DNA of 42,824 nucleotides, taken from positions 1 to 42,824 of the forward strand of contig NZ_CALIBF010000007.1 in assembly GCF_938045465.1 (NCBI RefSeq), in the 5' to 3' direction. The notes under the pieces are model-generated. The model was not told where the DNA came from, ran no database searches, and was given only the letters and a program-made list of their open reading frames with translations. How positions within the stretch are numbered: position 1 is the stretch's first letter; every line of letters begins with the position of its first letter. Source of the stretch: an uncultured Campylobacter sp. (lineage in GTDB: Bacteria; Campylobacterota; Campylobacteria; Campylobacterales; Campylobacteraceae). Of this stretch, positions 24,949-33,128 are shown one piece after another. The position numbers were made by a program, and so were the translations under genes.

Positions 24949-26616
24949 ATGGAGTTTCTGACAAGTTTGTCTGAAAGCACTCAATTCTTTTTGCAGCTCA
25001 TTATAGTATTGGGCTGTTTGTTTTATGGTGCTAAAAAAGGCGGTATGGCGCTGGGAATTCTAGGCGGTATAGGCTTAGTGATCTTAGTGTTTGGATTTAG
25101 ATTAGAGCCGGGTAAGCCGGCAGTGGACGTTATTTTAACTATCCTCGCAGTTGTCGTAGCAAGTGCAACGCTACAGGCTACGGGAGGCCTTGATGTAATG
25201 CTTCAAATAGCGGAGAAATTGCTTCGTAAGCATCCGAAGATGGTTTGCATCATCGCTCCAACTGTTGCGTGGACGCTTACAATCTTATGTGGAACCGGAC
25301 ACACCGTCTATACGCTGCTTCCGATCATCTATGACGTAGCTATTAAAAATGGAATTCGCCCTGAGCGCCCGATGGCTGCTTCTACAATCTCCTCGCAGCT
25401 TGCTATCATCGCTAGCCCCGTTTCGGTTGCCGGCGTTTCGATGGTCGCGATCTTGCTAGGTCAAGGCGTGCATATCGAGGGCTTTAGTACGTATTTGGAT
25501 CTACTTAAATTAACAATCCCTTCTACTTTCATCGGTATGCTTGCGATCGGAACGTGGTCGATTTTTAGAGGTAAAGATCTAGATAAAGATCCGGAATTTC
25601 AAGAAAAGATCAAAGATCCAGAGCAGAAAAAATATATCTACGGCGAAAGCACGACATTGTTAGGTCAAAAGCTTCCTAGGATTAAGTGGGTTTGCATGTG
25701 GATATTCTTAGCCACTATTGCGCTAGTTGCGGTTTTAGGTTACGAAAAAAGCTTGCGTCCTGCGTGGACTAAAAATGTCCCGGGCAAATCCGTAGAGATC
25801 ATCGTCGATAAAAAGACGGTCAAAAATATCACGATCAAAGATGGTCAGGTCATTTCTATGGTGGACGGCGGTAAGGTCGTCTCAAACGTCAAAGAGTCTA
25901 AAGCCAAAGATGCGACGAAATTTAATAGCGTCGAAATTTACGACAAAGATAAAAAGCTTACTCAAAGCATCGTCGCTCAGGACGGAAATGTAGTAATTAC
26001 GACAGGTGATAAGAGCGAAAGTATCGCAAACGCAAGCATAGTCGTAAAAGATACTATGAAAAAGACCACAAATTTAAATATGGTCTTAACCATTCAAATT
26101 TTCATGCTTCTTGCAGCATCCATCATGATGATCGTTTCTGGCATAAAAGCGGGCAATATCGCTAAAAACGAAATTTTTCATAGCGGTATGATCGCGCTCG
26201 TAGCCATTTATGGAATTTCATGGATGGCGGAGACTATGTTTACTGCTCATATCGAAATGCTTAAGGCATCCCTTGGTGAGGTCGTTAAGGCCTACCCGTG
26301 GACGTATGTCATCGTTTCGCTTTTGATTAGTAAATTCCTTAACTCTCAAGCAGCAGCGGTTGCTACTTTCGTACCGCTAGCGGTTAGCATCGGTATTGAT
26401 CCGGGCCTTATTATTGCGTTTGCACCGGCTTGCTACGGATACTATATCCTACCTACCTATCCGAGCGATCTTGCGGCGATCCAGTTCGACCGCTCCGGCA
26501 CTACGCACATCGGCAGATTCGTCATCAACCACAGCTTCATTTTCCCTGGGCTAATAGGCGTTCTTACTTCATGCGCGATGGGCTTTATCTTCGCTCATAT
26601 TTACGGCTATTTATAA
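24949..26616 (+). CDS. dcuB: Dcu-type anaerobic C4-dicarboxylate carrier with extra loop domain
   Basis: 555 residues, about 110 more than E. coli DcuB (446). The membrane parts match the DcuA/B family: GGIGLVILVFGFRLEPGKPAVDV, LTILCGTGHTVYTLLPIIYDVA, ASTISSQLAIIASPVSVAG, and near the end LNSQAAAVATFVPLAVSIGI with YILPTYPSDLAAIQFDRSGTTHIG. It would exchange fumarate, malate, aspartate or tartrate against succinate. Residues ~266-375 form an inserted hydrophilic, beta-rich segment (VEIIVDKKTVKNITIKDGQV, VEIYDKDKKLTQSIVAQDG) between two membrane helices. dcuA versus dcuB cannot be settled by eye. Terminator hairpin follows at 26626. Confidence 0.88.
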   Translation: MEFLTSLSESTQFFLQLIIVLGCLFYGAKKGGMALGILGGIGLVILVFGFRLEPGKPAVDVILTILAVVVASATLQATGGLDVMLQIAEKLLRKHPKMVCIIAPTVAWTLTILCGTGHTVYTLLPIIYDVAIKNGIRPERPMAASTISSQLAIIASPVSVAGVSMVAILLGQGVHIEGFSTYLDLLKLTIPSTFIGMLAIGTWSIFRGKDLDKDPEFQEKIKDPEQKKYIYGESTTLLGQKLPRIKWVCMWIFLATIALVAVLGYEKSLRPAWTKNVPGKSVEIIVDKKTVKNITIKDGQVISMVDGGKVVSNVKESKAKDATKFNSVEIYDKDKKLTQSIVAQDGNVVITTGDKSESIANASIVVKDTMKKTTNLNMVLTIQIFMLLAASIMMIVSGIKAGNIAKNEIFHSGMIALVAIYGISWMAETMFTAHIEMLKASLGEVVKAYPWTYVIVSLLISKFLNSQAAAVATFVPLAVSIGIDPGLIIAFAPACYGYYILPTYPSDLAAIQFDRSGTTHIGRFVINHSFIFPGLIGVLTSCAMGFIFAHIYGYL

Positions 26617-26625
26617 TAGCTATAT

Positions 26626-26650
26626 GCTCGCGGGCAGACGGCTCGCGAGC
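26626..26650 (+). terminator. Terminator after dcuB
   Basis: Stem GCTCGCG / CGCGAGC with an 11-base loop, 10 bp after the stop codon, followed by TTTAAATTT. Confidence 0.7.
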
Positions 26651-26791
26651 TTTAAATTTCAAACTCCAGCGGCTTTATAAAATTTGATAAAATTTTGAAA
26701 TTTTAAATGCTCTAAATTTTTAAATTCTAAAGCTTTCTAAATTCCGTTCATAACCCGCTCTAGGCTAATTCGTTTTAAATAAAATTTACGT

Positions 26792-26820
26792 TATAATCCC
26801 GCCAAATTCCACATAGGAGG
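26792..26820 (+). promoter_or_regulatory. larA promoter -10 and leader
   Basis: TATAAT at 26792-26797, then CCCGCCAAATTCCACAT and the ribosome binding site AGGAGG, five bases before the ATG at 26826. The 31-bp leader is nearly the same as that of the DUF364 gene at 494-524. Confidence 0.6.
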
Positions 26821-26825
26821 CAGAT

Positions 26826-28076
26826 ATGCAAATCCCTATCGCATACGGCAAAGATGATCATCTAAGCTTAGAGATAAACGAGAAAAATTTGCTCGGCGTT
26901 TTCGATCCAAACCCCGTGGCTAAATTTGACGAAACGGCGCTCATCGCAAAGGCTCTGGCAAATCCGATAAATCAAAAAAGCTTTGACGAGTTTATAGCAG
27001 GCGAGCAAAAGATCGTCGTCATCGTAAACGACGGCACGCGCCCGACGCCGACGGCAAAAATTTTAAAGCAAATTTACCCGAAAATCCGCGATAAAAATAA
27101 AATTTTCATCATCGCCACGGGCTGCCACAGAGAGGGCACGCAGGAAGAATACGAGATGATCTTCGGCAAAGAAATTTACGCGGAGATCAGAGCCAAAAAC
27201 GAAGTTCATGATCACGACTCCAAGCACGACGAGATGGTCTTTTTAGGCGAGAGCAAAAACGGCACGCAGATGTATCTAAACAAAATCGTAGCCGAAGCGA
27301 AAAAAGTGATCGTTATAGGCTCGGTCGAGCCGCACTATTTCGCGGGCTACACGGGCGGCAGAAAGGCCTTTTTGCCGGGCACCGCGTCGTACGAGAGCAT
27401 CACGCAAAACCACAAACTCGCTCTTAGTGCCGACGCGCAAGCTCTGCGACTAGAGGGCAACCCCGTGCACGAAGATATGATCGACGCGATGAAAGTTCTC
27501 GCGCACATCGACGTTTTTTCGATCCAGACGGTGCTTGACAGCGAGCACGGCGTGTATTACGCAAGCGCGGGACACCTAAACGACAGCTTTTACGACTGCG
27601 TGAAAAAGGCCGACGAGGTTTTTTGCGTAAATATCCCGCGCAAGGCAGATATCGTGATCTCGGTCGCGCCCTATCCGATGGACGTCGATCTCTATCAGGC
27701 GCAAAAAGCCCTAGACAACGGCAAACTAGCGCTTGCACAGGACGGAATTTTAATCATGGTCGCAAAGTGCCGCACGGGCATCGGACCAAAGCCGTTTTTT
27801 GATCTGATGGCCTCCGCCGACACGCCCAAAAAGGTGCTCGAAAAGATCAGCGCTGGCTTTAAGCTAGGCTATCACAAGGCCGCTAAGATGGCCGAAATCT
27901 CGCTCTGGGCGCAGACCTGGGCGGTGAGTGATCTAAGCGACGATGAGATGCGAGCCGTACATCTAAAACCATACCACGACATCCAAAAGGCCGTGGACGA
28001 CGCGCTCGCGCAAAAGGGCGCGGACGCAAAAATCATCATCCTGCCGTTTGGCTCGATGACGGTGCCTAAGGCCTAG
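26826..28076 (+). CDS. larA: LarA-family nickel-pincer 2-hydroxyacid racemase
   Basis: 416 residues, a LarA homolog that uses the nickel-pincer nucleotide made by LarB, LarC and LarE. Visible active-site features: Arg72 in NDGTRPTPT, His101 in TGCHR, His170 and Lys180 in VEPHYFAGYTGGRKAFLPG (Lys180 would carry the cofactor), His196 in QNHKLAL, and Tyr290, Gln291, Lys294 in LYQAQKA. These keep a constant offset of -4 (or -3) from L. plantarum LarA numbering as I recall it. By that offset Trp358 falls at about residue 354, inside GYHKAAKM (347-355), which has no Trp, so the substrate may not be lactate. Neighbours dcuB and a fumarase/tartrate dehydratase point to malate or tartrate. Confidence 0.88.
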   Translation: MQIPIAYGKDDHLSLEINEKNLLGVFDPNPVAKFDETALIAKALANPINQKSFDEFIAGEQKIVVIVNDGTRPTPTAKILKQIYPKIRDKNKIFIIATGCHREGTQEEYEMIFGKEIYAEIRAKNEVHDHDSKHDEMVFLGESKNGTQMYLNKIVAEAKKVIVIGSVEPHYFAGYTGGRKAFLPGTASYESITQNHKLALSADAQALRLEGNPVHEDMIDAMKVLAHIDVFSIQTVLDSEHGVYYASAGHLNDSFYDCVKKADEVFCVNIPRKADIVISVAPYPMDVDLYQAQKALDNGKLALAQDGILIMVAKCRTGIGPKPFFDLMASADTPKKVLEKISAGFKLGYHKAAKMAEISLWAQTWAVSDLSDDEMRAVHLKPYHDIQKAVDDALAQKGADAKIIILPFGSMTVPKA

Positions 28077-28078
28077 GC

Positions 28079-29314
28079 TTGGCTAAAATTTTATATTACG
28101 ACGCTAGCGCGGGTATCAGCGGTGATATGAATTTAGGCGCGCTGGTGGAGCTCGGCGTGGATTTTGGCTATCTTTGCGCCGAGCTAGAGAAATTAAATTT
28201 GGCCGGCGAATTTAAGCTGGAGCGCAAAAACGTGCTAAAAAACGGCATCGCCGCGACCAAAATCGACGTCGTGCCGCTAAAATCGCAGCCTCACGCCAGA
28301 AGCTACGCGGACATCAGGCAAATTTTAGAGAGTTCAAATTTAAGCCAGAGCTGCAAGCAAAGAGCGGGCGCGATATTTCACACGATTGCGCAGGCCGAGG
28401 CCAAAGTTCATGGCACGGACATAGAGCGGGTGCATTTTCACGAGGTCGGCGCGATCGATAGCATCGCGGACGTCGCAGGCGCGGCGATCTGCCTCGAGTA
28501 TCTTTTTGAAAATTTAGGCGTCTCGCGCGTCGTAAGCTCCAAAATCGAGCTTGGCGGCGGCGTAGCGGTTTGCGATCACGGTGCGCTTAGCGTGCCAGCA
28601 CCCGCCGTTTGCGAAATTTTAAAAGGCGTGCCCGTAAGCCTCGGACGCGCAAATTTCGAGATGACTACGCCAACGGGTGCGGCGATTTTAAAGGCCTGCG
28701 CGGACGAATTTACGGACAATGCGAGCTTTAGGATAGAAAAGATCGGCTACGGCGCGGGCAGCAAGGACGCAGCGGGCTTTGCAAACGTGCTTCGCGCGAT
28801 GATCTGCGAGGTTGACGAGGATTTAGACGAGCGAAATTTAGACGCGCGCTCGGGCTACGGCGAGCTTTGCAAGCAAATTTTAATCTCCACGAACATCGAC
28901 GATATGGACGCCGAGAGCTTTGCCTTTGCGTGCGAAATTCTGCGCGAAAACGGCGCGCTAGACGTGTTTAGCCGCTCTATTTTTATGAAAAAGGGGCGCA
29001 TGGGCTTTGAGCTAAACGCGCTGTGCCGCAAGCAGGACGCGCAAATTTTAAAGGATCTGATATTTACCTACACCACCGCGATCGGCGTTCGCGAGGTAGA
29101 GGTAGCTAAAACCGAACTAAAGCGCGAGTTTGCGCGGGTGCAGACGAAATTCGGCGAGACAGGGCTTAAAATTTCTGGCAGCGGCCAAACGCAAAAGGCA
29201 AAGCCCGAATTTGACGACTGCAAGGCCGCGGCGCTCGCGCACGGCACGACGATCGAGCGGGTGCGAAAAGAGGCGCTGAAAATCTATGACGAAACTAGAA
29301 AAACTAAAGGCTGA
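28079..29314 (+). CDS. larC: LarC, nickel insertion enzyme (pincer cyclometallase)
   Basis: 411 residues in one continuous frame starting at TTG two bases after the larA stop; an AAGG lies upstream. The N-terminal DASAGISGDMNLGALVELG (8-26) and HFHEVGAIDSIADVAGAA are LarC signatures; the C-terminal half (STNIDDMDAESFAFACEILRENGALDVF) corresponds to LarC2. LarC inserts nickel into the dithio-pyridinium mononucleotide in a CTP-dependent reaction. In L. plantarum the two halves are joined by frameshifting; here the fusion is direct. Ends 29 bp inside larE. Confidence 0.92.
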   Translation: MAKILYYDASAGISGDMNLGALVELGVDFGYLCAELEKLNLAGEFKLERKNVLKNGIAATKIDVVPLKSQPHARSYADIRQILESSNLSQSCKQRAGAIFHTIAQAEAKVHGTDIERVHFHEVGAIDSIADVAGAAICLEYLFENLGVSRVVSSKIELGGGVAVCDHGALSVPAPAVCEILKGVPVSLGRANFEMTTPTGAAILKACADEFTDNASFRIEKIGYGAGSKDAAGFANVLRAMICEVDEDLDERNLDARSGYGELCKQILISTNIDDMDAESFAFACEILRENGALDVFSRSIFMKKGRMGFELNALCRKQDAQILKDLIFTYTTAIGVREVEVAKTELKREFARVQTKFGETGLKISGSGQTQKAKPEFDDCKAAALAHGTTIERVRKEALKIYDETRKTKG

Positions 29315-30068
29315 TCTGCGCGGGCTGGGCGAGCTGGCGGTTGCATTTAGCGGCGGCACGGACAGTTCGCTACTGCTACGCGCGGCGCACGACGCGCTGG
29401 GTGCGCGAGTGATCGGCATAACGATAAGATCGCCCTACATGTCCTCGCGCGAGATCGCCGAAGCCGTGGAATTTGCTAGATTTTACGGCATCCGCCACGA
29501 AATTTTAGAGCTAGGCATCGCGGAGGGGACCAAAGATAATCCAGAAAACCGCTGCTATCTGTGCAAAAAGGCGGTATTTTCGCGTCTAATCGAGCGCGCC
29601 CGCGAGCTTGGATTTAGCCGTGTCGCAGACGGCACAAACCGAGACGATCTGGGCGAATACCGCCCCGGGCTCAAAGCAAAAGAGGAGCTAGGCGTGCTCT
29701 CGCCGCTGATAAATTTAACTAAATCAGAAATCCGCGAGCTATCGCGCGAGCTGGGCTTACCCACCGCCGAAAAGCCCGGCTACGCGTGCTTGCTAACGCG
29801 CCTGCCGCACGGGCGCGAGATCGATGAGAGCGAGCTAAATTTGATCGAAGCTGCGGAAAATCTACTCATCGCAAGCGGCTACGCAAACGTCCGCGCGCGG
29901 TGCGACCGCAAAAATATAAAGCTGCAAATGCCCTTTTCTAGCATGCGAGACTTCCTAAACGACGCTAAATTTAAAAGCGTCATTAGACAGCTCGTGACGC
30001 TTGGCGCAGCGGATGTGACGCTCGATCTAAAGGGGCTTAGAGAGGATGTTTTGCATGAGAGAGGATGA
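29286..30068 (+). CDS. larE: LarE, sacrificial sulfur transferase
   Basis: 260 residues. PP-loop SGGTDS at 22-27 for AMP activation; conserved NRCYLCKK with Cys89 and Cys92; and Cys167 in PGYACLLTRLPHG, aligned with the sacrificial Cys176 of L. plantarum LarE, which is converted to dehydroalanine as sulfur is given to the pincer precursor. No three-Cys cluster for a [4Fe-4S]-type LarE is obvious. The ATG lies within larC (29-bp overlap) and its end overlaps larB. Confidence 0.92.
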   Translation: MTKLEKLKADLRGLGELAVAFSGGTDSSLLLRAAHDALGARVIGITIRSPYMSSREIAEAVEFARFYGIRHEILELGIAEGTKDNPENRCYLCKKAVFSRLIERARELGFSRVADGTNRDDLGEYRPGLKAKEELGVLSPLINLTKSEIRELSRELGLPTAEKPGYACLLTRLPHGREIDESELNLIEAAENLLIASGYANVRARCDRKNIKLQMPFSSMRDFLNDAKFKSVIRQLVTLGAADVTLDLKGLREDVLHERG

Positions 30069-30801
30069 AATTTTAGAGCTTTTCGCGGGGATAAAAAGCG
30101 GCCGCGTTAGCGAGCAAGAGGCGCTAAAATACCTAAAAAACTACCCCTACGAGGACGTGGGCTGCGCCAAGATCGACACTCAGCGCGCACTGCGAAACGG
30201 TGCGGGCGAGGTGATCTACGGCGAGGGTAAAACGGATGATGAAATTTTACGTATCGCTGGTGCGATCGGCGCGAGAGGGCAAAATATCCTAATCACGCGC
30301 ACCAACGAGCGGGTTTTTAAGCGTGTGCATGAAATCTTGCCGCAGGTGGAGTTTAACGCTCGCGGTCGCGTCATCAGCGTCAAATTTAAAGAACCCGCAC
30401 TCACGCAAAGCTACATCGCGATAGTCTCCGCAGGCACCGCCGACGGCGCGGTCGTGGAGGAGGCGTACGAAACGGCGAGATTTCTAGGTAACGACGCGCG
30501 TAAATTTAGCGACGCGGGCGTGGCTGGGCTGCACAGGCTAATCGCAAATTTAGACGAGATACGCGGCGCAAAGATCGTCATCGCGGTAGCGGGCATGGAG
30601 GGCGCGCTAGCTAGCGTGCTAGCAGGGCTTGTTAGCGTGCCGGTGATCGCGGTGCCCACCAGTGTAGGGTACGGAGCGAGCTTCGGCGGGCTGGCGGCGC
30701 TGCTAGCGATGCTAAACAGCTGCGCAAACGGCGTGAGCGTCGTAAATATCGACAACGGCTTTGGCGCCGCGTATAACGCGAGCCTGGTAAATCATCTCTA
30801 A
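30055..30801 (+). CDS. larB: LarB, NaAD carboxylase/hydrolase for the pincer cofactor
   Basis: About 248 residues from the ATG at 30055, chosen because AGAGG sits nine bases before it; an ATG at 30046 directly abuts that site. The C-terminal domain is AIR-carboxylase (PurE)-like: VSAGTADGAVVEEAYETARFLG, VAVAGMEGALASVLAGL-like region, VPVIAVPTSVGYGASFGGLAALLAMLNSCANGV and VVNIDNGFGAAYNAS. LarB carboxylates nicotinic acid adenine dinucleotide at C5 and releases AMP, the first step of the pathway. Overlaps larE by 14 bp. Confidence 0.92.
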   Translation: MREDEILELFAGIKSGRVSEQEALKYLKNYPYEDVGCAKIDTQRALRNGAGEVIYGEGKTDDEILRIAGAIGARGQNILITRTNERVFKRVHEILPQVEFNARGRVISVKFKEPALTQSYIAIVSAGTADGAVVEEAYETARFLGNDARKFSDAGVAGLHRLIANLDEIRGAKIVIAVAGMEGALASVLAGLVSVPVIAVPTSVGYGASFGGLAALLAMLNSCANGVSVVNIDNGFGAAYNASLVNHL

Positions 30802-30853
30802 ATTTACGCCGCCGCGCGGGTCAAATTTAACGGCTAAATTTAAAAGGAAAGCG

Positions 30854-31324
30854 TTGCGAGAGGAAAATTTAAACGAGCAAAATGCTGGGCCGAAGGGCGC
30901 AAAAAAGCTCGCGCAAAAGGCGCAAACAAAGCAAAGCGCGCGGATGAGGCTAGCGTTTTTAGCCGCGGCAGTTCTGATTTTAGCGGCTGAAATTTACATC
31001 GCGATCTGCGTAAAGGGCGGCTTCGTGCGCCACTACGCGGGCGACGTTTTGGCCGTTATCTTGCTTTACGCGCTCGCTAGGGCTATATTTAGCATGCCGC
31101 CTTTAAATTTGCCGCTTAAAATTTTCGCGTTTGCGGCAGCTTTGGAGCTCGCGCAGTATTTTGGCGCAGTGCAAATTTTAGGCATAGAAAGTAAAATTTT
31201 AAAAATAATGATCGGCGGGACGTTTGATTTCGCCGACCTGCTCTGCTACGCCGCAGGCTGCGTCCTGGCGGGCGCCGCCGAAAAATTTGAAAGTAAAAAC
31301 CAGCAAAGGAGAAGCGATGGATAA
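30854..31324 (+). CDS. DUF2809-family small membrane protein
   Basis: 156 residues from a TTG at 30854, supported by AAAAGGAAA immediately upstream. After a hydrophilic Lys/Gln-rich start, four membrane segments: LAFLAAAVLILAAEIYIAI, YAGDVLAVILLYALARAIF, LKIFAFAAALELAQYFGAV, and FADLLCYAAGCVLAGAA. The arrangement FVRHYAGDVLAVILLY and GGTFDFADLLCYA matches DUF2809. No function known. It overlaps the start of the dehydratase alpha gene by 8 bp, so it belongs to the lar-fumarase transcript. Confidence 0.72.
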   Translation: MREENLNEQNAGPKGAKKLAQKAQTKQSARMRLAFLAAAVLILAAEIYIAICVKGGFVRHYAGDVLAVILLYALARAIFSMPPLNLPLKIFAFAAALELAQYFGAVQILGIESKILKIMIGGTFDFADLLCYAAGCVLAGAAEKFESKNQQRRSDG

Positions 31325-32216
31325 AGAAAAAGCTGTGCAAAAGATGACCGAGGTCATGGCGAAATTCGTCGGCTACACGGGCAAGGTGCTGCCTGACGAC
31401 GTGATGACGAAGCTACATGAACTTAGCGAATGCGAGACGCAGCCGCTGGCAAAGGAGATCTACAAAACGATGTTTGAAAACCAGCGCCTAGCCAAGGAGC
31501 TAGACCGCCCGTCCTGTCAGGATACGGGTGTGATCCAGTTTTTCGTGCGCTGCGGAGCGAACTTCCCGCTCATCGGCGAGCTTGAGGAGCTGCTGCGCGA
31601 GGCCGTACTGCGAGCGACGCGCGAGGCTCCGCTACGCCACAACAGCGTCGAGACGTTTGACGAGTACAACACCGGCAAAAACGTCGGCAAGGGCACGCCG
31701 AGCGTATTTTGGGAGATCGTGCCGGGTAGTGGCGAGTGCGAGATACACACCTATATGGCGGGCGGCGGCTGTAGCCTGCCCGGCAAAGCGACCGTGCTGA
31801 TGCCCGGTATGGGCTACGAGGGGGTCGTAAAATTCGTCATGGACATAATGACGAGCTACGGCATAAACGCCTGTCCGCCGCTGCTAGTGGGCGTAGGCGT
31901 GGGCACCTCGATCGACGTAGCGTCCTTGCTATCCAAAAAAGCGCTGATAAGGCCGCTAGGCTCGCGTAATCCAAACGACCGCGTCGCGCTAACCGAAAAG
32001 CTACTCGAAGATGGCATCAATAAAATCGGCCTGGGCCCGCAGGGCATGAGCGGCGCAAGCTCGGTCATGGGCGTGCATATCGAAAACTGCGCCCGCCACC
32101 CAAGCGTCATCGCCGTCGCCGTAAACGTAGGCTGCTGGTCGCACCGCAAAGGCCACATCGTCTGGGACGAGCAGCTAAGCTTTGCCGTAAAATCGCACAA
32201 GGAGTTCGCGCTATGA
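31317..32216 (+). CDS. Class I fumarase / tartrate dehydratase, alpha subunit
   Basis: 299 residues from the ATG at 31317, preceded by AAAGGAG. It is the N-terminal (TtdA/FumA-alpha) half of an oxygen-sensitive [4Fe-4S] hydro-lyase: Cys67 in RPSCQDTGVIQFF, the EIHTYMAGGGCSLPGKA motif, NACPPLLVGVGVGTS, GLGPQGMSGASSVMGVHIE and VAVNVGCWSHRKGH. As a two-subunit enzyme it dehydrates L-malate to fumarate or L-tartrate to oxaloacetate; sequence by eye cannot decide. ATGA overlap with the beta gene. Alpha length matches both FumA-type split enzymes and TtdA (~300). Confidence 0.88.
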   Translation: MDKEKAVQKMTEVMAKFVGYTGKVLPDDVMTKLHELSECETQPLAKEIYKTMFENQRLAKELDRPSCQDTGVIQFFVRCGANFPLIGELEELLREAVLRATREAPLRHNSVETFDEYNTGKNVGKGTPSVFWEIVPGSGECEIHTYMAGGGCSLPGKATVLMPGMGYEGVVKFVMDIMTSYGINACPPLLVGVGVGTSIDVASLLSKKALIRPLGSRNPNDRVALTEKLLEDGINKIGLGPQGMSGASSVMGVHIENCARHPSVIAVAVNVGCWSHRKGHIVWDEQLSFAVKSHKEFAL

Positions 32217-32824
32217 GTAAGAAAATTTTAACCACGCCGATCAATGCCGAGGATCTGGCGGATATCAAGATCGGCGACGTGATCTACCTCAGCGGACACA
32301 TCGTCACCTGCCGCGACGTGCCGCACAGACGCGTCGTGCAGGAGTGCCGCAAGCTGCCGCTAGATATCAGGGGCGGCGCGATCCTGCACGCTGGACCGAT
32401 CATCAGAAAAACGGGCGAAAAAAGCTTTGAGATGGTCTCTGTGGGGCCGACTACTAGCATGCGGATGGAGAAATTCGAGCGCGAGTTTATCGCCAAAACG
32501 GGCGTGCGCCTGATCGTGGGCAAAGGCGGCATGGGCGAGGGCACGATGAGCGGCTGCAAGGAGTTTGGCGCGATACACTGCGTATTTCCCGCGGGCTGCG
32601 CGGTGGTGGCTGCGACGCAGGTCGAGGAGATAGAGAGCGCGGACTGGACGGAGCTTGGGATGCCCGAGACGCTGTGGAAGTGCCGCGTGAAGGAGTTTGG
32701 TCCGCTCATCGTCTCGATAGACGCGCACGGAAATAACCTTTTTGAGCAGAACAAGGTCAAATTTAACGAGAAAAAAGACGCGGCGCTAGCTGAAATTTTA
32801 CCGCAGGTCGGGTTTATAAAGTAG
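32213..32824 (+). CDS. Class I fumarase / tartrate dehydratase, beta subunit
   Basis: 203 residues. TTP at the N-terminus, then GDVIYLSGHIVTCRDVPHRRVV, GAILHAGPIIRK, VSVGPTTSMRMEKFE, GKGGMGEGTMSGCKEFGAIHCVFPAGCAV and the closing EFGPLIVSIDAHGNNLF are classic for the C-terminal (swivel) half of class I fumarases and TtdB. Overlaps the alpha gene by 4 bp for stoichiometric translation. It ends the dcuB-side gene cluster; an A/T palindrome at 32881 may terminate transcription. Confidence 0.88.
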   Translation: MSKKILTTPINAEDLADIKIGDVIYLSGHIVTCRDVPHRRVVQECRKLPLDIRGGAILHAGPIIRKTGEKSFEMVSVGPTTSMRMEKFEREFIAKTGVRLIVGKGGMGEGTMSGCKEFGAIHCVFPAGCAVVAATQVEEIESADWTELGMPETLWKCRVKEFGPLIVSIDAHGNNLFEQNKVKFNEKKDAALAEILPQVGFIK

Positions 32825-33128
32825 TTAAATTTGGGTGGCTTGCGCTTTAAATTCTGCGACTTAAATTTTTGCACCCTGTCGATAAATTTTAAAATTTATC
32901 GCTCTAGCGATGGTTAAAATTTAAGAGCCTTGCGTGGATATACACGGGCGTAGGCGGTCAAGAAAACAGGCGGAAAAACGGAGCGCGAGATTAAATTTTA
33001 TCTGCAAATTTAGTTAATCGCGAGGGATAAATTTTAAAAATTTAGACCCATAGAACTGCCGTTTTCTAAAATGCAAGCTTTAAAAACGGCGCTTCTAGCC
33101 CGCGGAAGCTTTTTCGTAAAATTTAGCG
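32825..33128. other. Spacer with A/T palindrome
   Basis: About 300 bp between convergent genes. It contains a perfect 20-bp palindrome at 32881-32900 (GATAAATTTT and its complement), a possible bidirectional terminator, and several further AAATTT words. No gene seen. Confidence 0.45.

Noticed and set aside
32284..32874. 196-residue minus-strand frame opposite the dehydratase beta gene
   Set aside because: Antisense shadow of a strongly conserved coding gene; Ser/Pro-rich off-frame composition.
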